Below, piece after piece: positions 13,217-20,635 of a DNA stretch of 21,286 nucleotides. Source of the stretch: Bacillota bacterium (GTDB taxonomy: Bacteria > Bacillota > DTU030); NCBI GenBank assembly GCA_012841005.1, contig DUVO01000180.1:1-21286 (forward strand). The letters are read 5' to 3'. Made by a program: the position numbers and the translations under genes. Under the pieces are notes generated by a model, which saw only the letters and a list, made by a program, of their open reading frames with translations, was not told the origin of the DNA and did no database searches. Every line of letters starts with the position of its first letter. Position 1 is the stretch's first letter.

Positions 13217-13510
13217 GTGGCGGAATTAAAGAATCAAATGGAAGATGTGGTATGGAGCGCTATTGACAAGCTTTTGCAGGAGAGGCCTGATATTTGTGAC
13301 TGTGAAAAATGCAGAATGGACATGGCAGCTATTGCCCTCAACGAACTGCCACCGTGTTATGCTGTAACTGATCGGGGCAAGGTCTTTGCTAAGGTTTCCC
13401 AGCTGGAATGTCAATTTGAGACCGACGTTCTGCTGGCTGTTTTACGGGCCGTGGAAAAGGTGGAAAAAAACCCACAGCACCAATGTGAAGCCAAGAAAGG
13501 CAGGAAATAA
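13217..13510 (+). CDS. ComFB-domain protein in the pilus operon
   Basis: This 97-aa protein matches the late-competence ComFB family pattern: an N-terminal amphipathic helix with NQMEDVVWSAIDKLL, then a CDCEKC cluster (Cys27, Cys29, Cys32), DMAAIALNELPPCYAVT with Cys47, and a second helix. The four cysteines could bind zinc. The start is GTG 13217 behind GGGGGG; no ATG competes. It ends 3 bp before pilM, so it belongs to the pilus transcript. Bacillus ComFB has no clear function. Cyanobacterial ComFB/CdgR has been described as a cyclic dinucleotide receptor affecting pili, competence or cell size. A signalling role here is inference from family and position. Confidence 0.85.
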   Translation: MAELKNQMEDVVWSAIDKLLQERPDICDCEKCRMDMAAIALNELPPCYAVTDRGKVFAKVSQLECQFETDVLLAVLRAVEKVEKNPQHQCEAKKGRK

Positions 13511-13513
13511 AGG

Positions 13514-14479
13514 ATGGGGTTTGGGACCCAAAAATATCTAGGACTCGATATTGGGACTGAATATCTAAAAGCTGCAGAATTGAGGGTCAGGGGTTCGCGC
13601 ATTCAAGTTGACAAGGTTGGCATAAAAACTATCGGATCCAGGGCTAATGAAGGAAATAGGGTAAATGATCCAGCAGAGCTGGCAGAGAACGTCGGCCATT
13701 TTTGGCAAGAGTTTGGCTTTGGAACCAGAAGAGTCACGGTTGCCATTGGTGGTCCTCCCGTTTTCTATCGGATACTTCCTTTACCCGGATTACCCGAGGC
13801 AGAACTGCGCCGGGCTTTACAATGGGAATTGGAGGATCATTTCCCCTTTTCCGCCCGGGAGGCTGTCTTTGATTTATGTCCTTTGGAGCTCAATAACGGA
13901 TTGGGCCGCAAGCAGAGGTATTATTTGGTGGTTGCTGTACCCCGGACTTTTATTGATGGTTATTTAACCGCTTTGAACCTGGTAGGCCTGGAACCCCTTG
14001 CTATAGAACCAGAACCCCTTGCCTTGCTCCGGTCCTGGGAAGGGCTGGTGAAGGTTTCTTTGCTGATAATCCTCAAGTCGAACTATATTACCATTGGCAT
14101 AGCTGCAAGGGGAAGGCTATTTTTCGCCCGTTCCCTTCCCTGGGGCTTTCAAAAGATAATAGAAGGCATGCTTGCAGAAGGGGTTGTGGTGGAAAAACTT
14201 ACCAGGGAATGCAGGAACACTTTAGGTTATTTTCAGGCCAGGACCGGCAATGACACCTTTACGCCGGAAGAAATAGTTGTTTATAATGGTGGGGATGGGG
14301 AGGCTGTAAAATTTATTTTGCCGGGGCTAAGGAGAGAATTTCCCCTTCCGGTACGTATCCCCCCGCCACCGGGAGGAGGACTATCCTGGATACCGGGAAT
14401 ACCAGAGGAAAAGAGGCATTTCCTTGCCGTCTGCATCGGCTCAGGCTTGCGGGAGGTGAGGAAGGGTGGCAGATATTAA
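13514..14479 (+). CDS. pilM: type IV pilus assembly protein PilM
   Basis: This actin-like cytoplasmic ATPase-fold protein binds the PilN N terminus and links the platform to the PilN/PilO complex. The 321-aa protein has the phosphate-1 loop GLDIGTEYLKAAEL at 10-23, a PilM-specific VAIGGPPVFYRILPLPGLP segment near residues 75-95, and the ALQWELEDHFPF segment that follows. It is somewhat shorter than the typical 350 aa, with an abbreviated C-terminal lobe ending in AVCIGSGLREV. AGGA lies 8 nt before the ATG. It overlaps pilN by 14 bp. Confidence 0.9.
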   Translation: MGFGTQKYLGLDIGTEYLKAAELRVRGSRIQVDKVGIKTIGSRANEGNRVNDPAELAENVGHFWQEFGFGTRRVTVAIGGPPVFYRILPLPGLPEAELRRALQWELEDHFPFSAREAVFDLCPLELNNGLGRKQRYYLVVAVPRTFIDGYLTALNLVGLEPLAIEPEPLALLRSWEGLVKVSLLIILKSNYITIGIAARGRLFFARSLPWGFQKIIEGMLAEGVVVEKLTRECRNTLGYFQARTGNDTFTPEEIVVYNGGDGEAVKFILPGLRREFPLPVRIPPPPGGGLSWIPGIPEEKRHFLAVCIGSGLREVRKGGRY

Positions 14480-15011
14480 TCTTTTGCCCCATGATTACGG
14501 GATGCAGGGACGGGTAAAAAGGCGCCGGAAGTGCTGTCTGGTTATTTTTTTTGTTCTTCTCGTCCTTCTCTGTACCTGGTTCCTCGGCTTGGTTGGTAAA
14601 ATTCAATCATATCGCAGGGAGCTGGATGACTTACAGCAGCAGCTTGCCAGTCGGGAGCCGGATTTGCTTATCCTCGATGAACTGGAACAAAAAGATGAAT
14701 TAATTAAACAGAGGCGCCAACTGTGCAACCAGTTGGAACAGGGGGGCTTATCCTGGCCTGTTTTAATGAGGGAAATAGAGGAGGCAGCCCGCCAGGGGAT
14801 CCTTTTAGAGCAGCTGCATATCGACAGGGAAGGAAAGGTCATGGTACAGGGACAGGCAGCAGAGCTTGCCAGTATTGCCTCATTTCTTTCTTTCCTCGCT
14901 GATTCGTCAGACCTGGATAAGATTGATATCGATTATGTCAAACTAGGAAAAGAGGGTGAATGGCTCTTTGCCCTTCAGGGTTGGGCCCATCAGGTGGGAG
15001 AGGGATTATGA
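14466..15011 (+). CDS. pilN: type IV pilus assembly protein PilN
   Basis: This bitopic inner-membrane protein has a cytoplasmic tail that docks into PilM. The N terminus MADINLLPHDYG carries the invariant INLLP docking motif. A basic stretch (RVKRRRK, 16-22) precedes one transmembrane helix at about 24-44, then a coiled coil (45-90) and a small alpha/beta domain. The start is GTG 14466 inside pilM, with GGTGAGGAAG upstream; the conserved motif directly after it fixes the choice. The length is 181 aa. pilO begins in the ATGA overlap at the stop. Confidence 0.92.
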   Translation: MADINLLPHDYGMQGRVKRRRKCCLVIFFVLLVLLCTWFLGLVGKIQSYRRELDDLQQQLASREPDLLILDELEQKDELIKQRRQLCNQLEQGGLSWPVLMREIEEAARQGILLEQLHIDREGKVMVQGQAAELASIASFLSFLADSSDLDKIDIDYVKLGKEGEWLFALQGWAHQVGEGL

Positions 15012-15565
15012 CTATATTTAACCTGTCGAAAAGGGAAAAGCTCCTGCTGGCCTTGCTGGCAGTTTTGTTTCTGCTCATTACCGGTTACCGCCATATCTAC
15101 CGGCCTTTACTGGCCGAACTCAAGGGATTGGAGGCGAAAGTTGCGAAAACCGAGGGGCTTCTGGCCAGGAAAAGTCAGCTACTGGACGGGAGCAAAGACA
15201 TAGAGGAGGAATACCGAAGGAAGGAAGAAACCTATCAAGAACTGTTAAAGCTTTTACCAGACAATAAGGATTTACCGACCTTATTATTGCAACTTGAAGG
15301 AGCTTTGGCGGCCTGTGAAGTCAGCCTCTTGTCCCTCGAATCCCTGGGGGCAGAAAGGGAGGGGGACTATGCTCTTTATTCCTTGCGTCTTAACTTAAGG
15401 GGCAGTTATGGGGATATTGCCGCTTTCCTGGAGGAACTGGCCGCTTTTCCCCGGCTGGTAAGGCCCGTAGAATTAAACCTATTTGGCGGTGGGGCTGGTA
15501 CTATGGTCCAGGCCAACCTGTACCTGGAGGCTTTTTACCTGCCTGGGGACGGGGAGAAGATGTGA
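15008..15565 (+). CDS. pilO: type IV pilus assembly protein PilO
   Basis: This partner of PilN forms the extracytoplasmic alignment complex. The 185-aa protein has a short cytoplasmic N terminus (MTIFNLSKREK), one transmembrane helix at about 12-29, a coiled coil (about 35-80, rich in Lys/Glu/Leu) and a ferredoxin-like domain with YGDIAAFLEELAAFPRLV. The ATG at 15008 overlaps the pilN stop (ATGA), and AGAGGGA lies just upstream. No pilP or pilQ follows, as expected if there is no outer-membrane secretin. Confidence 0.9.
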   Translation: MTIFNLSKREKLLLALLAVLFLLITGYRHIYRPLLAELKGLEAKVAKTEGLLARKSQLLDGSKDIEEEYRRKEETYQELLKLLPDNKDLPTLLLQLEGALAACEVSLLSLESLGAEREGDYALYSLRLNLRGSYGDIAAFLEELAAFPRLVRPVELNLFGGGAGTMVQANLYLEAFYLPGDGEKM

Positions 15566-15659
15566 GGAATATACTGGAGAGTGAACCTGGGGATTGAATG
15601 TTCGGTATTTCTACCGCGGGGTATGGTGAGAACGATTTATAAGAAAGTATGATGACAGA

Positions 15660-17264
15660 ATGAATAACATTGTATTAGTTGGCTTTATGGGAACTGGGAA
15701 AAGCAGCGTCGGGCAGGAATTAGCCCGGCGGCTCCAGTGGCCATTCATTGATACCGATGCAGAGGTCGAGAGGGAGACCGGTCTTTCCATACCGGATATA
15801 TTCCGCCACTATGGAGAAGGTTATTTTCGTAAAAAGGAACAGGATATTATACAGCGGGTAATGCAGGGGAAAAGGCAGGTAATCGCCACTGGAGGGGGAG
15901 CAGTAATTAAAAAGGAGAATAGACAGCTTTTCCGGTCCCATGGTATTGTTATTTGTCTCCGGGCAGACCCGGAAGTGATCTGGGACCGGGTTCGGGAAAA
16001 GGATGACCGGCCCCTTTTACAGGGGAGGGAACAGGTTGCGAAACTCCTGGCGGAGCGGGAACTCTTTTACCGGGATGTGGACCTGACCCTGGATACTTCC
16101 CATAAGGCTCCCGAAGAGGTGGGAAGGACAATTCTTGCCCAGTTGGGTTGGCAAAAGAAAGGCGATTTTTCGCTGCAATTGATACGGGTTAATCTGCCGA
16201 TAGCAGGTTATAATATTTTTGTTCGACCGGGTATACTTTCCAGGGTGGCCTTATATTTGCCCGGTGAGCTGGGAAAACGGGTCCTGGTAATAAGCGACAA
16301 CAAGGTGAGCTCCCTCTATGGACCTGTCCTGTTTTCCGCTTTAAAGGAAGGGAACTATCAACCCACTTTAAAAAGGGTGGCAGAAGGCGAAGGGGCAAAG
16401 GAGCTTTCTGTAGTAGCCGACCTTTACCAGGCATCTTTATCAGCGGGTATTGAGCGTCACTGCCCGATCATAGCCCTGGGCGGCGGTGTTGTTGGCGATC
16501 TGGCCGGTTTTGTAGCAGCAACCTTTATGCGGGGCGTTCCTTTCATCCAAATACCGACAACATTGTTGGCTCAAGTTGACAGCAGCATAGGAGGGAAGGT
16601 GGGGGTCAACTTGCCCCAGGGCAAGAACCTCGTCGGTTCCTTTTATCAACCGAGGGCAGTTCTTATCGATCCGACCCTGTTACAGAGTTTACCCCCCCGG
16701 GAAGTGAGGGCTGGTTTAGCGGAAGTTGTCAAGTACGGGCTCGTCTTTTCCCCGGAGTTATACCATCTTTTAGAAAGGGAAGTAGACCGTTTTCTGGCCC
16801 TGGACCCCCACATAACGACACCGGTAATAGCAGAATGCTGCCGTCTGAAGACGGCCCTTGTGGAAAGGGATGAGAGGGAGGAATATGGACACCGCATGCT
16901 TCTAAATTTTGGGCATAATATTGGCCACGCCGTGGAACGGGCGTCAGGGTATGGGACCTTCCGTCACGGGGAAGCGGTGGCCATAGGGATAGCTGCCGCC
17001 TGTTATCTGTCGGTAAAATTGGGTTTATTGAATCCCGATATATTTGATCGGGTCAAAGGCTTATTGGAAAGGATTGGACTTTCAACCCATTTATATGGTA
17101 TAAATATTAATGCTGTTTATGGCAATCTGATCTATGACAAGAAGGCCCGGGAACAGAAAATACCCTTTATATTACTGAAAGACCTTGGTAAGCCGGTGAT
17201 TTTCGAGGATGTGCCCAGGGAGATAATCACCGCTGTTCTCAAGGATTTGGGAGCAGGAAAGTAA
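15660..17264 (+). CDS. aroKB: fused shikimate kinase / 3-dehydroquinate synthase (AroK-AroB)
   Basis: This single 534-aa polypeptide carries two shikimate-pathway enzymes. Residues 1-165 are shikimate kinase: P-loop GFMGTGKSS (8-16), DTD (31-33), Arg57 in FRKKE, GGG (78-80), and DRPLL with Arg117. After a linker at about 165-175, residues 176-534 are NAD+- and zinc-dependent 3-dehydroquinate synthase: GEGAKELS (243-250), GGGVVGDLAGF (274-284), PTTLLAQVDSSIGGK (299-313), and metal ligands Glu355, His423 and His436 (HGE) near NFGHNIGHA. The frame is continuous with no internal stop. The first ATG is 15660, with only a weak AGAAAG upstream. The fused steps are not consecutive (AroB is step 2, AroK is step 5). 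Both active sites look complete. Confidence 0.95.
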   Translation: MNNIVLVGFMGTGKSSVGQELARRLQWPFIDTDAEVERETGLSIPDIFRHYGEGYFRKKEQDIIQRVMQGKRQVIATGGGAVIKKENRQLFRSHGIVICLRADPEVIWDRVREKDDRPLLQGREQVAKLLAERELFYRDVDLTLDTSHKAPEEVGRTILAQLGWQKKGDFSLQLIRVNLPIAGYNIFVRPGILSRVALYLPGELGKRVLVISDNKVSSLYGPVLFSALKEGNYQPTLKRVAEGEGAKELSVVADLYQASLSAGIERHCPIIALGGGVVGDLAGFVAATFMRGVPFIQIPTTLLAQVDSSIGGKVGVNLPQGKNLVGSFYQPRAVLIDPTLLQSLPPREVRAGLAEVVKYGLVFSPELYHLLEREVDRFLALDPHITTPVIAECCRLKTALVERDEREEYGHRMLLNFGHNIGHAVERASGYGTFRHGEAVAIGIAAACYLSVKLGLLNPDIFDRVKGLLERIGLSTHLYGININAVYGNLIYDKKAREQKIPFILLKDLGKPVIFEDVPREIITAVLKDLGAGK

Positions 17265-17338
17265 GTTTCTGAACTAGTTTTGTTCGGTTCTATAAGGCAA
17301 TTGTATTAGATTTCCCAAATAACGTGGAGGTGGATAAT

Positions 17339-18724
17339 TTGCTTGGGAAAAGGGAATTGGAAGAGATTTTGGCCATAGCCCTCCAGGGGGGTGGTGATTA
17401 TGCCGATATTTTTCTCGAAGAGAAGATCAGCAACCTGATATCCTGCGAAGCCGACCGGATAGAAAGGATTAATTCGGGCCGGGAGGCCGGTGCGGGTGTC
17501 CGGGTACTGGCCGGAAACTCTACTGCCTATGCTTACACCAATGACCTCAGTTTGCCGGCCTTAAAAGAAGCAGCTTATGTGGCCAGTAAGGCGGCAACCG
17601 GGCAGGAAAAAGGAGTTACCAATATTGACCTTCGTAAGGGAAAACCCCTGGTTGACTTTGAAATTATACGCCGGCCGGAAATCGTACCTGTTGAGGAAAA
17701 GGTAGAAGTTGTTATCAGGGGCAACAGGGCGGCCCGGGCTGTGGACAGGAGAATTGTTCAGGTCATTGTCGGGTATAGCGACATCAGGCAAAGAATACAA
17801 TTGGCCAACAGTAAAGGGGATTTAATTGAAGATGAACGGATCCGGACCCGCTTTATTGTCCATGTTGTTGCCGCCGAGGGTGGGATCATCCAGACTGGTT
17901 ATGAAGCACTGGGCGGTTTGGCAGGGTTTGAACTGGTGGAAGGGGATAAACCAGAACTTTTGGCCCAACGGGCGGCCAAGCAGGCCGTCCAGATGCTGAC
18001 AGCCAAACCGGCTCCATCAGGGCGCATGCCCGTGGTTATGGCGGCGGAAGCAGGGGGCACGATGATTCACGAAGCATGTGGCCATGGACTGGAGGCTGAT
18101 TTGGCCCAAAAGGAACTCTCGGTTTATACTGGTAAACTGGGGGGAAGGGTGGCAGCAGAAATTGTTACCGTTATTGATGATGGCACAATACCAAATAAAT
18201 ACGGTTCCTTCCGTTTCGATGATGAAGGTACGCCATCCCAGCGGAATATACTAATTGAGAATGGCATCCTCCGGTCTTATATGTACGATCGTCTTACCGC
18301 CGGTAAGGATGGCCACCACCTGACCGGTAACGGTAGACGTCAATCCTTTGCCCATCGTCCTATACCTCGCATGACCAATACTTATATTGCTCCCGGGCAA
18401 ACAGAACCGGAGGAAATAATTGCCCGGGTCCAGAACGGGCTCCTGGTCAAGAAAATGGGTGGAGGTCAGGTGAACACCACTACCGGTGATTTTGTTTTTG
18501 ATGTATCTGAGGCCTATCTTATTGAAAAGGGCAAGATAACGGTTCCCATCCGTGGCGCTACATTGACTGGCAATGGGCCGGAGGCATTGCGGGAGATTGA
18601 ACTGGTAGGAAATGATCTGGGCTTTGGCATTGGCACCTGTGGTAAGGATGGGCAGGGTGTCCCTGTGTCCGATGCTCAACCAACGATACTGATAAAACAG
18701 CTGATTGTCGGTGGAACGGGATAA
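17339..18724 (+). CDS. tldD: metalloprotease TldD
   Basis: This is the catalytic subunit of the TldD/TldE zinc metalloprotease, a cytoplasmic heterodimer that digests unfolded peptides and, in enterobacteria, matures microcin B17 and degrades CcdA. The 461-aa protein has the zinc motif HEACGH at 244-249 within GGTMIHEACGHGLEAD, the TldD core pattern IDDGTIPNKYGSFRFDDEG, and a late Cys in GTCGKDGQG. The start is TTG 17339 with GGAGGTGG 5 nt upstream. A GTG at 17324 precedes that site and lacks one of its own. tldE follows 47 bp later. Confidence 0.94.
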   Translation: MLGKRELEEILAIALQGGGDYADIFLEEKISNLISCEADRIERINSGREAGAGVRVLAGNSTAYAYTNDLSLPALKEAAYVASKAATGQEKGVTNIDLRKGKPLVDFEIIRRPEIVPVEEKVEVVIRGNRAARAVDRRIVQVIVGYSDIRQRIQLANSKGDLIEDERIRTRFIVHVVAAEGGIIQTGYEALGGLAGFELVEGDKPELLAQRAAKQAVQMLTAKPAPSGRMPVVMAAEAGGTMIHEACGHGLEADLAQKELSVYTGKLGGRVAAEIVTVIDDGTIPNKYGSFRFDDEGTPSQRNILIENGILRSYMYDRLTAGKDGHHLTGNGRRQSFAHRPIPRMTNTYIAPGQTEPEEIIARVQNGLLVKKMGGGQVNTTTGDFVFDVSEAYLIEKGKITVPIRGATLTGNGPEALREIELVGNDLGFGIGTCGKDGQGVPVSDAQPTILIKQLIVGGTG

Positions 18725-18771
18725 TGCTACAGCTTGTAATTAGCAACTTGATTCAATAAGGGGGCTTAGTG

Positions 18772-20109
18772 ATGAAAGAACGTGAACTTGCCCATTGGGT
18801 TGTAGCCAGGGGGCAAGAACAGGGGGCGGGGTTAATAGAGGCTTTTTTACTAAAACATAAGTCCTTCAGTGTCCAGGTGCGCCACGGGAAGGTTGAATCT
18901 ATAAAACAGGCCCAAGAGGTGGGACTTGGAATACGGGTCATAGTTGAGGGGCGGATGGGGTTTGCCTATACTTCCCAACTAGGTACCGCTCCTGTTAAAG
19001 AGGCCGTTTCCCAGGCTATTTCCAATGCAAACAAAACGGCAGAAGATGAGTTTAATATCCTGCCGGAGCCTGCAAACCAGATACCGAAAGTCGATATTTA
19101 TGATCCGGCTATCGAAAAAACCCCAGTGGAAGATAAGATTGAACTGGCAATGGCGCTTGAGGAGGCAGCCTTCAACTATGATCGGCGGGTAGTCAGATCT
19201 GAACAAGCGGCTTATGAAGACACCGTCTACGAGGTTACCATTGTTAACTCCTGCGGAGTTGATGTAAGTTACCGGGGGTCCTTCTGTGGCGGTTATGTGT
19301 CGGTGGTTGCCCAGGAAAATGGCGATACCCAGACCGGGTCTGGGATGGACTACGTCTTGAATTTTTCCGCACTAAAACCCGAAGTCATCGGCAAGGAAGC
19401 CGGGGAAGAAGCGGTTGCGATGCTGGGCGCCAGGAAGGTGACCTCCCAAAGGGTTCCCATTGTGATGCCTCCCCGGGTGGCAACCCAGTTCCTCGGTGTA
19501 CTGGTACCGGCCCTGAGTGCGGAGGCAGTCCAAAAAGGACGTTCTCTTCTTGCGGGAAAATTGGGGGATATGGTGGCTGCCAGGGATGTAACCCTAATTG
19601 ATGACGGTGCACTTCCGGGTGGTATTAATTCCAGTCCTGTGGATGGGGAAGGAGTCCCTGCGGGTAAAACGGTGTTGATTAAGGAAGGTGTGCTCCAAAC
19701 TTACCTGCACAATACTTATTCTGCCGCCAAGGACGGTACAAAATCTACCGGTAATGCTTCCCGTCCTTTTTACCGGGGCACACCGGAAATAGGTCCCAGT
19801 AATCTCTTCTTGGAACCCGGAAGGACCAGTAAAGAGGATTTACTCCAGGATATATCCCAGGGTTTTTACATTACAGAAGTCCTGGGCATGCATACAGCCA
19901 ATCCCATTTCCGGCGATTTTTCCGTTGGTGCTACCGGTTTGTGGATTGAAAAGGGAAAACTGACCTATCCTGTCCGGGGTGTAGCTGTCGCTGAAAATAT
20001 CCTGGAACTCTTCCGGGGAATTGAAGCCATAGGCAATGATTTGCGTTTTTATCTTGGCTATGGTTCTCCTACCTTGCGTTTTAAGCCAATTCCAGTCAGT
20101 GGCGAGTAA
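18772..20109 (+). CDS. tldE: TldE/PmbA, non-catalytic partner of TldD
   Basis: This 445-aa paralogue of TldD has the same two-domain architecture but lacks the HExxxH zinc motif; its equivalent segment reads PPRVATQFLGVLVPALSAEA. It is the structural partner completing the protease channel. Family markers present are LIDDGALPGGINSSPVDGEG, HNTYSAAKDGTKSTGNASR, and a C-terminal VGATGLWIEKGKLTYPVRG. ATG 18772 is preferred over the adjacent GTG 18769 because AAGGGGG lies 7 nt from the ATG. Confidence 0.92.
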   Translation: MKERELAHWVVARGQEQGAGLIEAFLLKHKSFSVQVRHGKVESIKQAQEVGLGIRVIVEGRMGFAYTSQLGTAPVKEAVSQAISNANKTAEDEFNILPEPANQIPKVDIYDPAIEKTPVEDKIELAMALEEAAFNYDRRVVRSEQAAYEDTVYEVTIVNSCGVDVSYRGSFCGGYVSVVAQENGDTQTGSGMDYVLNFSALKPEVIGKEAGEEAVAMLGARKVTSQRVPIVMPPRVATQFLGVLVPALSAEAVQKGRSLLAGKLGDMVAARDVTLIDDGALPGGINSSPVDGEGVPAGKTVLIKEGVLQTYLHNTYSAAKDGTKSTGNASRPFYRGTPEIGPSNLFLEPGRTSKEDLLQDISQGFYITEVLGMHTANPISGDFSVGATGLWIEKGKLTYPVRGVAVAENILELFRGIEAIGNDLRFYLGYGSPTLRFKPIPVSGE

Positions 20110-20112
20110 AGG

Positions 20113-20142
20113 CCTCCTTTCCAGGATTATTTTGAAAGGAGG
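20113..20142 (+). promoter_or_regulatory. hairpin sequestering the aroQ ribosome-binding site
   Basis: CCTCCTTTC (20113-20121) is a perfect 9-bp complement of GAAAGGAGG (20134-20142), with a 12-nt loop. The 3' arm contains the best aroQ Shine-Dalgarno site (AAGGAGG, 8 nt before the ATG); only the following AGGGG stays unpaired. There is no T-run, so it is not a terminator. It is immediately after the tldE stop. Confidence 0.55.
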
Positions 20143-20150
20143 AGGGGCTA

Positions 20151-20585
20151 ATGAAAATCCTGGTTCTCCATGGGCCAAACTTGAATCTTTTGGGACACCG
20201 GGAACCGGAAATATATGGGGAGATGAGCCTGGAGATGATCAATCAGAAACTGGAGGAAAGGGCCGCAGTGGTTGGGGCTAAGTTGGAGATAGTCCAGTCA
20301 AACCATGAAGGGGTTTTGGTTGATGCTCTTCACTGGGCTGCCGACCGGGTCCAGGGGGTAATTATCAACCCGGCCGCTTTAACCCACTACAGTATCGCCC
20401 TTCGTGATGCCATAGCATCTCTGCCGCTCCCGGTGGTCGAAGTGCATTTAAGTAATATTTATGCCAGGGAGGATTTCCGCCGCCGTTCCGTCCTTGCTCC
20501 TGTAGTTTGGGGGCAAATAACAGGTTTCGGACCTTTAGGGTATCTCCTGGCTTTGGAAGCTCTCCTTACAAGGAAAGCATGGTAG
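20151..20585 (+). CDS. aroQ: 3-dehydroquinate dehydratase, type II
   Basis: This dodecameric cytoplasmic enzyme converts 3-dehydroquinate to 3-dehydroshikimate, the step between AroB and AroE. The 144-aa length is typical. Active-site elements are [11 protein letters not shown] with Arg17, Tyr22 in IYG (the catalytic tyrosine), NPAALTHYS (Asn73, His79), and [17 protein letters not shown] (His99 and the following arginines). ATG 20151 has an excellent AAGGAGGAGGGG site, part of which can be masked by the upstream hairpin. It lies 41 bp after tldE. Confidence 0.95.
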   Translation: MKILVLHGPNLNLLGHREPEIYGEMSLEMINQKLEERAAVVGAKLEIVQSNHEGVLVDALHWAADRVQGVIINPAALTHYSIALRDAIASLPLPVVEVHLSNIYAREDFRRRSVLAPVVWGQITGFGPLGYLLALEALLTRKAW

Positions 20586-20635
20586 AATTCCCTGGACGAA
20601 GGAAGTGATCAGCAACAGGTGGGAGTGGTGTAAAT

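Noticed and set aside
15566..15659. Short frames between pilO and the aroK-aroB fusion
   Set aside because: The frames are under 25 codons with no supporting conservation; a 5-bp hairpin at 15603-15616 has no T-run.
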